A stretch of DNA of 64,000 nucleotides from Bdellovibrionales bacterium (GCA_016714165.1 JADJNU010000002.1:248001-312000); one strand, 5' to 3'. Counted from the stretch's first letter, positions 47,978 to 56,568 are shown. A program made the numbers and translations. The notes: a model not told the origin generated them from the sequence alone.

Positions 47978-48375
47978 TTGCGATCTCCTGCTTGGTCAAT
48001 CAAGTGCTTGAGTTCATTTAAATCATTTTCGTCTAATCTGCCCGATTCAAGAAGCTGGCGCACTAAGGCCATTGGTGTTCCATCGAAAACTCGGTCAACA
48101 ACGTGCTTCACGGTTTTGGCTTCATATTCTGGCTTTTTGATGTGGGGAATATAGACGTGACCCCGTCCTTCTTTGCGAGTCTTCAGAATACCTTTTTGCT
48201 CTAAGATTCTAAGAATAGTTGAAACTGACGTGTAGGCGAGATCACGTTCCTTGGGCAGGTGATCAATTACATCCGCAACAGTTCCCTCTTCTAATCTCCA
48301 CAGAATTGTCATTAACTCCAATTCAGTTTCAGTAAGAAGCTTGCTGTCGGATTCTTTTGTTTTCGCTTTTTTCAT
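47974..48375 (-). CDS. BlaI/MecI-family repressor
   Basis: 133 residues with a winged helix (LTETELELMTILWRLEEGTV, then AYTSVSTILRILEQKGIL), typical of BlaI/MecI. It normally represses genes until its BlaR1 partner cleaves it. It precedes and overlaps the broken blaR1-like gene. Two palindromic sites sit upstream. No beta-lactamase is adjacent, so the original target is unknown. Confidence 0.9.
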   Translation of the reverse strand: MKKAKTKESDSKLLTETELELMTILWRLEEGTVADVIDHLPKERDLAYTSVSTILRILEQKGILKTRKEGRGHVYIPHIKKPEYEAKTVKHVVDRVFDGTPMALVRQLLESGRLDENDLNELKHLIDQAGDRK

Positions 48376-48399
48376 AAATCCCCCACATTGAAATGACTA

Positions 48400-48436
48400 A
48401 CTAAGAGTTTAGTAGTTAACAACTAAAACTTTAGTT
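48400..48436. promoter_or_regulatory. Paired palindromic operators upstream of blaI
   Basis: ACTAAGAGTTTAGT (48400-48413) and AACTAAAACTTTAGTT (48421-48436) are two related palindromes about two helical turns apart, 25 bp and more upstream of the blaI start. They are the natural candidates for BlaI dimer binding. Confidence 0.65.
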
Positions 48437-48642
48437 AACGCGACTTACGGCCCCATACAAATTGGGTTTTTGTATCCGCAGTATTACTTTTTAATGGAAT
48501 AAGTATCAGAAAGCGCATTAATGGGCTAATTCATCCAGTTTTAACTATATAATAATACTACATTATATATTATATTATCAGAATAATTCAATTTTTGGAT
48601 GATTTCATCCGATAATTCGGTTAGGATTAATTCTAGGAGCAA

Positions 48643-49053
48643 ATGATGCAACAAACAGTAACTAAGGAATTGCTAAAAGATCAGGACGCCAACAAAGATC
48701 TACAAGTAGCCCTCGCTGACATTCTTCAGGGAATTAGAGAAGAATGGGACCTATCCACTGCAGACATCGCTGCCATTCTTTCTCTACCGGAAAGCACGGT
48801 AAAGGGCTGGCTGCGCCCTGGCGGGCACATCGGTTTGAGTACCGTCGTCGACCATAACACCCAGGCTATCATCGATTTCATAGACATTTACAATATGGTT
48901 GCGTCTTTCTTCGTGAAAAAAACTGATCAAATTTCTTGGTTTAAGAGTCGATCTGAGCGATATGCCAATCAGTCTCCTATGGAAATGATTATTACCAATC
49001 CACATAATCTCGTTATAGCCAAACAACTAGTCAGCAGGATGCTTAATCCGTGA
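48643..49053 (+). CDS. Antitoxin of Xre/MbcA/ParS type (RES-Xre module)
   Basis: 136 residues. N-terminal HTH (STADIAAILSLPESTVKGWL) and a C-terminal DUF2384-like toxin-binding region (NQSPMEMIITNPHNLVIAKQ). It overlaps the RES toxin gene by 4 bp. Binds and neutralises the toxin and likely represses the operon. Confidence 0.85.
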   Translation: MMQQTVTKELLKDQDANKDLQVALADILQGIREEWDLSTADIAAILSLPESTVKGWLRPGGHIGLSTVVDHNTQAIIDFIDIYNMVASFFVKKTDQISWFKSRSERYANQSPMEMIITNPHNLVIAKQLVSRMLNP

Positions 49054-49667
49054 TTCTGTTTAGAACGTGTAAGATTGCTAGTAGCACTCCCGCCCTTCGG
49101 TTTGTTAAGCGAGCCAAGAATATTTCGACTATTGTAAAATTGCTTGGCACCAGAGATATGATTGATGAAGTTTTCAAACGTCCATTACCACTCTCCAAAC
49201 AATTTGAATCAAGATTTGGTCCAGAGGGGTTAAATAAAAATGTTTTTTATACCTCTGAAAAAAAGGATACCACTCTTTACGAATATGGATTCCATCTTCT
49301 AACCGACCCAAGCCTCCTTAATAAACCAATCTACGCCAGCACATATAACGTCGAATTGATCGCGTCGGGCCGCCCACTGGATGTTACCCAAATCAAAGAT
49401 AATGCACCTATCCTTAGTAGAACTTCTTATGCAGAGGCACATTCTTGGATCCTCTCGCTGGATGTGAGGTCGCTTGATGTAATTCGTTATCCAAATGTTC
49501 GCGATCCTAATCCTGGAGGATTTAATTTTGCGATTTTTAATAGAACTTCAGTGCAAGAAACAGGGCAAGGGCCTGACCCACTGATTTTAACTACCCTTTC
49601 TGGCAATAGGGTAAAAATTCAGCACAGCGACGACACTGAACAAGAAATTAGCCCCATTATAACTTAG
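49050..49667 (+). CDS. RES-domain toxin (NAD+-degrading)
   Basis: 205 residues from GTG 49050. The RES fold shows ALRFVKRA near the start, VFYTSEKKDTTLYEYGFHLL and VRDPNPGGFNFAIFN. RES toxins such as MbcT phosphorolyse or hydrolyse NAD+ and stall growth unless bound by the Xre antitoxin. Located at the right end of block C directly before module R3; such modules stabilise cassettes. Confidence 0.85.
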   Translation: MILFRTCKIASSTPALRFVKRAKNISTIVKLLGTRDMIDEVFKRPLPLSKQFESRFGPEGLNKNVFYTSEKKDTTLYEYGFHLLTDPSLLNKPIYASTYNVELIASGRPLDVTQIKDNAPILSRTSYAEAHSWILSLDVRSLDVIRYPNVRDPNPGGFNFAIFNRTSVQETGQGPDPLILTTLSGNRVKIQHSDDTEQEISPIIT

Positions 49668-49828
49668 GGAACGAGAAAGCCTCTCCGGAACCTTAGTTCC
49701 CGACTACAGGAACCACAATTGGGAACTAGAAACCAATTCCAGTTTTCATTGACCATTCGGAGGTTTAGCCACTAGGCTGCGTACAGAAAACACTCGTTCC
49801 TAAGCTTAGAAGCCAGGGGACGCCAATC
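49667..49828 (+). repeat. Right-end module R3
   Basis: GGAAC boxes at 49668, 49687, 49709 and 49722 (spacing 19/22/13), inverted GTTCCTAAG at 49796 (74 bp on) and core AGGGGACGCCAATC at 49815-49828. GGAACCTTAGTTCC at 49687-49700 is itself a small palindrome. Right end of block C. Confidence 0.75.
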
Positions 49829-49958
49829 TACATAACCAATTGAAATCACTATCTTTCTTGCGTCAGCTAGTTCGGACCCATTTAGCAGGCTCATAAGTTA
49901 ATATTTTATATGTACTACAATATAGACCATTCGTACTACTTTGTGCTACTATTTAATC

Positions 49959-50288
49959 ATGCTAGAAACTCTCTTTGGCAATAAAACAGCCGAACGAACT
50001 CTACTTTATATAATCAACTATGGCGAAGGCCATACTTCTGGCATTGCTCAAACTTTTGATCTGCCCAAATCACAAGTACGCAAGCAACTCATTAAACTTG
50101 AGAATGGCGGCATTTTGGTAGGAAGAAACGTTGGCAACATTCGAATGTTTCAAATTAGTCCGAGATGTCCATACAAAAGGGAGCTTGAAGCTTTGCTTGA
50201 AAAGGCTCTGTCATTGTTATCTTCAAATGAAATTGAGAAATACTACCGACAACGCCGCAGACCACGACGTACTGGGAAAAAGCTCTAA
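49959..50288 (+). CDS. Winged-helix regulator
   Basis: About 109 residues from ATG 49959 (MLETLFGNKTAERTLLYI). ArsR/MarR-like wHTH: GIAQTFDLPKSQVRKQLIKL and a wing (GGILVGRNVGNIRMF). A basic C-terminal tail, RQRRRPRRTGKK. TAATG joins its stop to the start of the nucleotidyltransferase gene, so they are coupled; a regulator-NTase pair recalls AbiE-like toxin-antitoxins. Confidence 0.75.
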   Translation: MLETLFGNKTAERTLLYIINYGEGHTSGIAQTFDLPKSQVRKQLIKLENGGILVGRNVGNIRMFQISPRCPYKRELEALLEKALSLLSSNEIEKYYRQRRRPRRTGKKL

Positions 50289-50767
50289 TGCAGCTCAATA
50301 AGAAAATGAATTTAGAACAGTTCGCAGTAGCCGTTGCGACCGAGCTCAAAAAACATAACATTGATGTCATATTGACTGGCGGCGCTGTCGTTTCAATATA
50401 TTCCACAGGCAAATATGTTTCTAAAGATGCTGATTTTTTAAGTGCCACTGACCACATAACGATAACACAGGTCATGCACACTCTTGGTTTTAAAAATGTC
50501 GGTAAAGATTTTTATCACGACGATACAAATTTCTCTGTAGAATTCCCTGGCTCTCATCTGGTGATTGGCAATTCCCCAATGAAACCTGAAGGAAAAATTG
50601 AGAGAAAGGGGTTTACTTTACGACTTGTCAGATTTCCTCCATCTTGTGCCACCCAATTTCCTGTGGCACAAGATGGAGGAAATCTGACAGCCAACTATTT
50701 TTTCCTTTATGGGCAAGCAGTTGCACGGTACGCCTTAGTGGCCATTCGAACCAGGGGGGTACCATGA
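50288..50767 (+). CDS. Nucleotidyltransferase-fold protein, probably truncated
   Basis: 159 residues as read. VILTGGAVVSIYS and VSKDADFLSATDH give the GG and DxD-type motifs of the DNA polymerase beta nucleotidyltransferase superfamily (DUF6036/AbiEii-like). The family continues after LRL, but here, from about 50627, the reading enters a 26-bp perfect inverted repeat and the remaining ~45 residues look unrelated. The C-terminal helical part seems lost. Confidence 0.65.
   Translation: MQLNKKMNLEQFAVAVATELKKHNIDVILTGGAVVSIYSTGKYVSKDADFLSATDHITITQVMHTLGFKNVGKDFYHDDTNFSVEFPGSHLVIGNSPMKPEGKIERKGFTLRLVRFPPSCATQFPVAQDGGNLTANYFFLYGQAVARYALVAIRTRGVP
50627..50688. repeat. 26-bp perfect inverted repeat (hairpin)
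   Basis: Arms 50627-50652 and 50663-50688 are exact complements, beginning GTCAGATTTCCTCC, with a 10-bp loop CCAATTTCCT. It lies where the nucleotidyltransferase loses family similarity, and 75 bp before the GDPD gene. Neither arm is followed by a T-run typical of terminators. Confidence 0.85.
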
Positions 50768-52374
50768 CTCAAAAATTCTTTCTTTTGATCAGCATTATAT
50801 TTCACCTTGTTTGTTCAACCACATCCCATGCTAGTCCTTTGGCAGAAATGACAATCATGGCCCATCGAGGTATTTACCAGACCTACCCTCGCGAGAATAT
50901 CAAACCAGATACTTGTACTGCCGAGATTATTTATCCGCCTATGCATGATTTTCTGGAGAATACGGTCCCATCAATGGCCAAAGCCTACGAACTGAATGCG
51001 GATACAATAGAACTCGACATCCAAGCGACGACTGATGGCAAAATCGTGGTCTTTCACGATTGGACACTTGAGTGCCGTACTAATGGAACTGGAGTGACAC
51101 AAGAACAGACGTTTGATTACTTGAGAAATCTCGACATTGGATATGGATACACCTCTGACAAACATGCAACTCATCCATTCCGATGCGAAAAGAACTCGGA
51201 AGACTATTCGGCGTGCATGAAGAAAAATCAGATGCCAACGCTGCGAGAAGTCTTTCAGGAATTTCCGAACAATAAGTTTGTGATCAACATGAAAAGTAAG
51301 AGCCAGTTCACGCTCGATACGCTGGTCAATGAATTAAAGATCCTCGCGTCCGATCTTAAGTTTAATCTGCGAAATCTTTCCTTTTACTGCAATGACACCT
51401 CTATCAACGAAAAAATGAGAAAGCTCCTCCCGGAAATCGATGTTCCAAAACTAGGAATGGCGGAGATGAAAGCCTGCCTCGGTGCCTATTTTAAGACGGG
51501 ATCATTTCCATCAACATGTGGCGATGCTTATTTAGGACTTCCAGTTGAAGATTTCCGCAATTTGGGCGACGGGAAGGCAAAGCAACTCATTGATGACGTC
51601 CATGCTATTCGAGGAAAGTTCGTCGTTCTTAGAGTAGACTCTGTCAGTGATGCTCAATATCTTGAGAAATTCGATGTAGGTCTCTTCTGGACAGACAGGA
51701 TTGATATTGTTGGTCCCCTTGTAAAATTTTATCGCGTCACTGCCGATCTCAAAGCTTACGACTCGAAGGTGGAATCTCTTAAAACTGAATTCTCTAAGAT
51801 TCCTCCAGAACCTCAAAATAAGTCGTGGGTTAAACAGAAACTCGCGCACATGGTAGGAGTCGATCAGTTCATGCGTAAGTATCTGTCGATCACCTACGAA
51901 CACAAATACACTCCTAAAGAAGAACGTCATTTCTGGAAAGAATTCGGTCCAAGATGGAAAGATGTGGACACCACCAATACCAACGACCTTAAAGAACTGA
52001 TTAAAACATATGACTGGTTCAGAATTACGGACTTCGACAAAACAGCAGATCAGAATGCGTGGCTATTGGTTCAACACGCCGATCATGATCCAGTCTTTCA
52101 GAAGGAGACTCTCAGCAAACTAGAGAAGCTCTACAAGAGTGGAGACACAAATCCACAGAACTACGCCTATCTAGTGGATAGAGTTGCAGCTTCCTGGAAC
52201 GACATTACCAAAAGACAGCTTCAGCTATATGGAACCCAGGGCACGTGTGTCGCCCCAGGGAAGTGGGAGCCTATTCCAATGGAGGAACCCGCTAACGTTG
52301 ATGCTCGACGCAAAGAAGTCGGACTTGGCCCGCACAAAGACTACGTTGATAGCTTCAAAGACATTTGTAAGTAG
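50764..52374 (+). CDS. Secreted glycerophosphodiester phosphodiesterase fused to a DUF6624-like domain
   Basis: 536 residues from ATG 50764 (GGGGGG upstream); a longer frame from 50644 crosses the hairpin. Signal peptide (KFFLLISIIFHLVCSTTSHA). GDPD domain, about residues 30-320: MAHRGIYQTYPREN, then TIELDIQATTDGKIVVFHDW, giving the catalytic His pair, Glu and Asp. The C-terminal ~125 residues match DUF6624 (YAYLVDRVAASWND, QLQLYGTQG, RRKEVGLGPHKDYVDSF). It would cleave glycerophosphodiesters outside the cytoplasm; the fused domain's role is unknown. Confidence 0.85.
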   Translation: MTQKFFLLISIIFHLVCSTTSHASPLAEMTIMAHRGIYQTYPRENIKPDTCTAEIIYPPMHDFLENTVPSMAKAYELNADTIELDIQATTDGKIVVFHDWTLECRTNGTGVTQEQTFDYLRNLDIGYGYTSDKHATHPFRCEKNSEDYSACMKKNQMPTLREVFQEFPNNKFVINMKSKSQFTLDTLVNELKILASDLKFNLRNLSFYCNDTSINEKMRKLLPEIDVPKLGMAEMKACLGAYFKTGSFPSTCGDAYLGLPVEDFRNLGDGKAKQLIDDVHAIRGKFVVLRVDSVSDAQYLEKFDVGLFWTDRIDIVGPLVKFYRVTADLKAYDSKVESLKTEFSKIPPEPQNKSWVKQKLAHMVGVDQFMRKYLSITYEHKYTPKEERHFWKEFGPRWKDVDTTNTNDLKELIKTYDWFRITDFDKTADQNAWLLVQHADHDPVFQKETLSKLEKLYKSGDTNPQNYAYLVDRVAASWNDITKRQLQLYGTQGTCVAPGKWEPIPMEEPANVDARRKEVGLGPHKDYVDSFKDICK

Positions 52375-52377
52375 ACA

Positions 52378-52465
52378 AGCTGCTGGAAATAGACGTTTTT
52401 TCAGTTAAGTTAACTCGCGTACTCCAGCAGCTCAGTTCGAAGACGAGGTGCTAGGGGACGCCAAT
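52378..52465 (+). repeat. Block D right end: hairpin plus attachment core
   Basis: AGCTGCTGGA (52378-52387) and TCCAGCAGCT (52423-52432) form a perfect 10-bp stem with a 35-bp loop. The core TAGGGGACGCCAAT at 52452-52465 matches the tRNA-Glu end over 14 bp. The GGAAC boxes of R1-R3 are absent, so this end is of another type. Confidence 0.6.
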
Positions 52466-52589
52466 TACCTTGCCCAGTAAGTATTTCCGTGCAGAGAACG
52501 AAGCCCTCCATTGACAGCCATAGAAGCTGGCCTTTTCATGGCATCGTGCCGCGCTTTCGGGGTCCACTATAGATAGGTTGGTCATAATC

Positions 52590-54692
52590 CTAATCCATTT
52601 TCATTTTTGAATCGGGTTGATCCTCTGAAGATTGCCTTCCAACAGTCTTCTTCGAATACTTCACAATAGCTTGCAGAAGTTTTCCCTTTTCTACCGGTTT
52701 CGCAACATGGGCTGAAAACCCGGAGTTTAGGATTCTTAGAACATCGTCTGTCCCAGCGTAAGCGGTTAGTGCAATAACTGGAAGTTTACCCCCTTGTTCT
52801 TTTTCAAGCGCACGAATGCCTTTGATGAGGCTATACCCATCTTCCTCCGGCATCGATATGTCGCTGATCAAAACATCCGGCAAAAGATCGGATAACATTT
52901 CTCGCGCCTTTTTGGCCGATTCAGCCAGTCGCACCTCTGCTCCACTTGATCTTAGCATGTCATCAAAGAATTCAAGATTATCTGGATCGTCATCCACAAT
53001 CAGTAATTTCATCCCATCCAAACGCAATCGAGTGAACTCAGAATAGACGTTTGTAGGAAAAAGAGGTGGCGGAATGTTTTCCTCGGGAACCAGAGGAAAA
53101 TCGACTGTGAACCTTGATCCTTTCCCTTCTCCCTGACTCTCAACCGACACCGTTCCATCCTGTAATTCGACAAGATTCTTGACGAGGGTCAATCCCAGCC
53201 CCAATCCTCCATATTTCCTAGCCATGGAGCTATCCTCCTGGCTAAACCGGTCGAAGATACGCGGGACGAACTCTTTCTTGATCCCTCTTCCATTGTCGAT
53301 GACCTGAATTTCTGCAATCCTACCGTTCCGTGATTCTTTCGTTGCTAGATGAACGCAAATCTGTCCGCCACTTGGAGTGAACTTAATCGCGTTGGTCAGG
53401 AGATTCCAAAATACCTGCTGCACACGAATAGGGTCCGCAAAGACCATACAACGAGTTGTATAAAATTCTGCCTTGATGGTTACTGATTTCGCATCAGCGG
53501 TTCTTTGAATCGATTGGATTGCGAGTTTTAGAATTTCATCAAGTTCAACGATCCTTGCCTCAAGAACCAACCTACCCACTTGTATTCTCGAAACGTCGAG
53601 AAGGTCATTGATCAGCTGCCCCTGAACGTGTGCATTTCTTTCTATAACCGTCAAACCATCCCGCACAGGTTCGGAAACTCCTGGCTTGGAAAGAAGTATC
53701 TGTGACCAACCCAGGATCGTCGTCAATGGCGTTCGAAGTTCGTGGGATAAAATGGCCAGAAAATCGTCTTTAGCACGATTCGCCTTTTCAGCGTCTTTTC
53801 TTGCCAAATCCAAGGCTTCAACCTTACGCTCCAGTTTCTCGTTGAGATTACTAATTTTTTCATAGGCTTTCTGAAGTTTCCTATTAACGGCCTCTGACTC
53901 GCCCTGCGCCCGCTTGAGAGCTGCTTCGGCTTGCTTTATTTCTTCAACGTCTGTGCAGGTACCGAACCAGTTTACGATTTTACCATTTTGATCATGCAAT
54001 GCCTCGCCACGTATTAACCACCAGTGATAAGTCCCATCTTTCCTACGTAATCGGCACTCAAGAGAATAGACCCCACCTGTTTTCACGGCGTTCCGCCATG
54101 CCTCCCACGCCCGCTGTTGGTCGTCTGGATGAAAAGGTTTGTTCCAGCCGTGCCCAGAGCTTTCCTCCATCGTCATGCCGGTGTAGTCCACCCACTTCTG
54201 ATTAAAGAAAATGTTCAAACCCCCTGGGTCGGTAATCCACACGATCTGAGGTACGGTTTCAGCGAGCATTCTGAATTTGATGTCTGTACGACGGGCTTGT
54301 TCCTCCTTTTGGAGCGAAATTAAAGCTTGGCGGTTCGCACGCTCCAACCGGCCTCGAATCACGCTGATTATAATTCCCATTCCAAAAAATACGGTCGTTG
54401 ATAGCAGTCTCGAACCTTCGGATGATACCTGATAGGTTGCTGGAAGAAAATAGAACCAGACAATTGCAGTGGACAAGAATGTGGAAATGATTCCACTAAA
54501 GACTCCTCCAACCCATGCGGCAATGAAAACGGTTGGGCAGAATAAGAACCACGCGAAGGGATAAATCAGCCCCCAAAACTCCGACTGAATGACAAGCGTA
54601 ATGGCCGCCGGACCCACCGCCGCAAAAACGAACCGAAGTTTCGCGACGTGCTTTTTTAAAAGCTCCCGCAGAGCTCGATCTTGATCGGACAA
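52590..54692 (-). CDS. Hybrid sensor histidine kinase with DUF4118-like membrane domain, PAS and receiver
   Basis: 700 residues. Four TM helices (about 18-110) of DUF4118/KdpD-like type, a PAS/PAC domain (about 135-260: VPQIVWITDPGGLNIFFNQK), a coiled coil, HisKA with SHELRTPLTTILGW, HATPase with NLLTNAIKFT, DNGRGI and GGLGLGLTL, and a C-terminal receiver (MKLLIVDDDPDN, ISDISMPEEDGYS, LTAYAG, HVAKPV). The phospho-relay is complete within the protein; output partner and signal are unknown. Alone on its strand in block E. Confidence 0.9.
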   Translation of the reverse strand: MSDQDRALRELLKKHVAKLRFVFAAVGPAAITLVIQSEFWGLIYPFAWFLFCPTVFIAAWVGGVFSGIISTFLSTAIVWFYFLPATYQVSSEGSRLLSTTVFFGMGIIISVIRGRLERANRQALISLQKEEQARRTDIKFRMLAETVPQIVWITDPGGLNIFFNQKWVDYTGMTMEESSGHGWNKPFHPDDQQRAWEAWRNAVKTGGVYSLECRLRRKDGTYHWWLIRGEALHDQNGKIVNWFGTCTDVEEIKQAEAALKRAQGESEAVNRKLQKAYEKISNLNEKLERKVEALDLARKDAEKANRAKDDFLAILSHELRTPLTTILGWSQILLSKPGVSEPVRDGLTVIERNAHVQGQLINDLLDVSRIQVGRLVLEARIVELDEILKLAIQSIQRTADAKSVTIKAEFYTTRCMVFADPIRVQQVFWNLLTNAIKFTPSGGQICVHLATKESRNGRIAEIQVIDNGRGIKKEFVPRIFDRFSQEDSSMARKYGGLGLGLTLVKNLVELQDGTVSVESQGEGKGSRFTVDFPLVPEENIPPPLFPTNVYSEFTRLRLDGMKLLIVDDDPDNLEFFDDMLRSSGAEVRLAESAKKAREMLSDLLPDVLISDISMPEEDGYSLIKGIRALEKEQGGKLPVIALTAYAGTDDVLRILNSGFSAHVAKPVEKGKLLQAIVKYSKKTVGRQSSEDQPDSKMKMD

Positions 54693-54832
54693 ATACGTTT
54701 CCCCCTGAAAAAGTTAGTGTTCGTTTCGTGCCGTAGCTGCACATTCAGGGCCAAAAATGCTGGTGCTTTAAGCAGGTACATTGAATCTCGGGAGCCCATC
54801 GCGACAATGTGTCTCAGACGTTTACTCCACTG

Positions 54833-54960
54833 AGGTGGAATGTCCCGAACTTTGTTGAAGCATCGCAAGCAGTTGTGAAATACTGCTTTAAAACCTTTGA
54901 AGTGAATCGAATGCAAGCCCGTTGCAAGATTGAAAACAAAGGCTGTAGCCGTGTAAAATA
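54833..54960 (+). pseudogene. GNAT acetyltransferase remnant (RimJ/RimL-like)
   Basis: EASQAVVKYCFKTFEVNRMQ followed by ARCKIENKGCSRV matches the core of RimJ/RimL-type acetyltransferases (helix, strand and CoA-proximal ENxxS region). The reading is broken before and after. The downstream continuation, LDVYVYEPQGMAITKEDAE, is unrecognised. A decayed gene fragment. Confidence 0.45.
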
Positions 54961-55275
54961 TCTTGGTGCTATTCCCGATCTTGATGTCTATGTTTATGAA
55001 CCACAGGGAATGGCTATCACAAAGGAGGACGCCGAAGCTGTTGGCGCTGATCCCCAGGTTGACATTGATAAAATCTCGGCACGTCAGCCAGAACCCTGAG
55101 CCAGCCCCTGCCGCCCCCAAAGCCCACTCCGGCACACAGAGGGACTTGCTTTTCCTGCACTTTTTGGGACAAATGGAAAGCAGTTCGAGCCAATGATGCT
55201 TAACTTTCACTTCTGCGCCATGGCGGTTTCGCTGTAGAGGTAGGCTCTACAGAAGGAACTATAGGAACTCTACTA
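54961..55275. other. Gene-poor stretch
   Basis: No credible gene. A short plus-strand frame continues to 55099 (ITKEDAEAVGADPQVDIDKI) without recognised similarity and lacks a clear start. The rest, up to the IS remnant at 55276, shows nothing I can support. Confidence 0.4.
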
Positions 55276-55453
55276 CCAAATTTTAAAAGTTTTAATTCTG
55301 GTAATAATAGAACTTGTGATATTTTTTCGTGCTGAGGCATAAGTTCTTTTCCTTTCCAAGTTTTGAGTTGTCAGGCACCCAAATCTTAACTTGAAAAAGT
55401 CTTAGGCCTCTTCTTTTTTGACTTATGCATCCCACTGCCAACCGTGGAGAACC
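55276..55453. mobile_element. Right-end fragment of the ISL3-type element
   Basis: 178 bp matching the last part of both IS copies (from CCAAATTTTAAAAGTTTTAA to the terminal repeat ending GGAGAACC), with a few differences such as a shortened ACTTATGCAT. Only the terminal end remains. The next gene starts 27 bp later. Confidence 0.8.
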
Positions 55454-55479
55454 CGAGATTCGAACTGTAGGGGGATTTC

Positions 55480-56406
55480 GTGAAAAGGATTTTTTTAATC
55501 ATCTGGATATTTACAATCTCATCGCACTCGTTTGCGGATACATTTGCAGTTCCACGAGCTGATGGAACTCAAATTACAGTTTATCTCGATGCCCCCAAGA
55601 CAAGTAGCTTCCCTATCCTCATTGGATTTCAAGGTTCTACTTGTGTGACGTCATTTCCCATGCACCAAATGCTGAAATCAGCACTCCTCCCGTTGAACAT
55701 CGGCATTCTCTCTTTGGAAAAAAGAGGCTTGGCGTCGACATCCACCACCTGCCCCGACGAATATCTTCAGGAGAATACGATTCAAGACCGAGTTGCAGAT
55801 CATCTTCTGGTGTTAGCCATCCTGCGAAAGAATTTTCTCAGTTGGAATCATACGCTTGGACTCGCGGGAGGCTCTGAGGGTGGTATGATAGCGGCTCTCG
55901 TTGCCCCTCTTATTCCTGATACCTCCGCAGTTGCAATACTGGCTTCCGGTGGTGGCCTTACAATGAGTGAAGAAATGCTTTTACTGACTAAAAAGGAAAT
56001 GCAACGGCAAGGATCTAGCGAAGAAGATATTCAGACTGCTTTGGCTCAAATGGAGAAACAATTTTCAGAGATGAAATCCCATCCAGTCTCTGACAGGGAA
56101 TGGCTTTCGGATGGAAAAACGGCGCGGAATACCTTTAAGTGGTGGGCGTCCATTCTCGATGTGAAACTTGAATCTGTTCTCGTGTCGCTGACAATTCCAA
56201 TTTATGTAGCTCACGGAACCGCAGACACATCCTGTCCCGTGGAAAGCTCTGATATTCTGGCGCAAGCCTTCTTAAAGGATCAAAAGTCCAATTTGACCTA
56301 TCAGCGGTATGATGGCCTTGAACACAATTGGACCGACAAACAAGGGAATCCGCATCCCGAAGTTTTGAACAACGCCATGGCCTGGATGATTCAAAGCCTC
56401 CAATAG
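55480..56406 (+). CDS. Secreted alpha/beta hydrolase
   Basis: 308 residues from GTG 55480 (AGGGGGA upstream). Signal peptide (FLIIWIFTISSHSFA). Nucleophile elbow LAGGSEGGMIA (GxSxG), acid in YVAHGTADTSCP and His in GLEHNWTDK complete the triad. Dienelactone-hydrolase or acyl-esterase type; substrate unknown. It starts just after an IS end, so the IS may influence its expression. Confidence 0.82.
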   Translation: MKRIFLIIWIFTISSHSFADTFAVPRADGTQITVYLDAPKTSSFPILIGFQGSTCVTSFPMHQMLKSALLPLNIGILSLEKRGLASTSTTCPDEYLQENTIQDRVADHLLVLAILRKNFLSWNHTLGLAGGSEGGMIAALVAPLIPDTSAVAILASGGGLTMSEEMLLLTKKEMQRQGSSEEDIQTALAQMEKQFSEMKSHPVSDREWLSDGKTARNTFKWWASILDVKLESVLVSLTIPIYVAHGTADTSCPVESSDILAQAFLKDQKSNLTYQRYDGLEHNWTDKQGNPHPEVLNNAMAWMIQSLQ

Positions 56407-56453
56407 CTGCGCTTAGCCGGAGTATTTCAATGCTTTCTAAGACGCGGCATCAT

Positions 56454-56509
56454 GGAACGCCAATCTTCTTTTTTGACTTACCGCATTCCACTGCCAACCG
56501 TGGAGAGCC
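56454..56509. repeat. Weak attachment-core copy followed by a short IS-end remnant
   Basis: GGAACGCCAATC (56454-56465) resembles the attachment core with one mismatch and a shorter match. It is followed by CTTCTTTTTTGACTTACCGC and ACCGTGGAGAGCC, the terminal ~45 bp of the ISL3-type right end. Likely the right edge of block E, less secure than the others. Confidence 0.5.
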
Positions 56510-56568
56510 CAGCTGTTCCTCCTCTTCTGGACTACTCAAGAAATTGTCAGAGCATTAGAATTTAGGAT

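Noticed and set aside
48643..49667. CRISPR or other repeat arrays
   Set aside because: No regularly spaced repeat-spacer structure was seen here or elsewhere in the window; the only regular arrays are the 13-bp iterons and GGAAC boxes.
54656..55210. 184-codon minus-strand open frame
   Set aside because: It is antisense to the GNAT remnant, has no recognisable motif and overlaps the histidine kinase start.
55440..55475. tRNA-like string (CGAGATTCGAACT near TGGAGAACC)
   Set aside because: The T-stem does not pair, and the sequence is explained by the IS terminal repeat plus adjacent bases.
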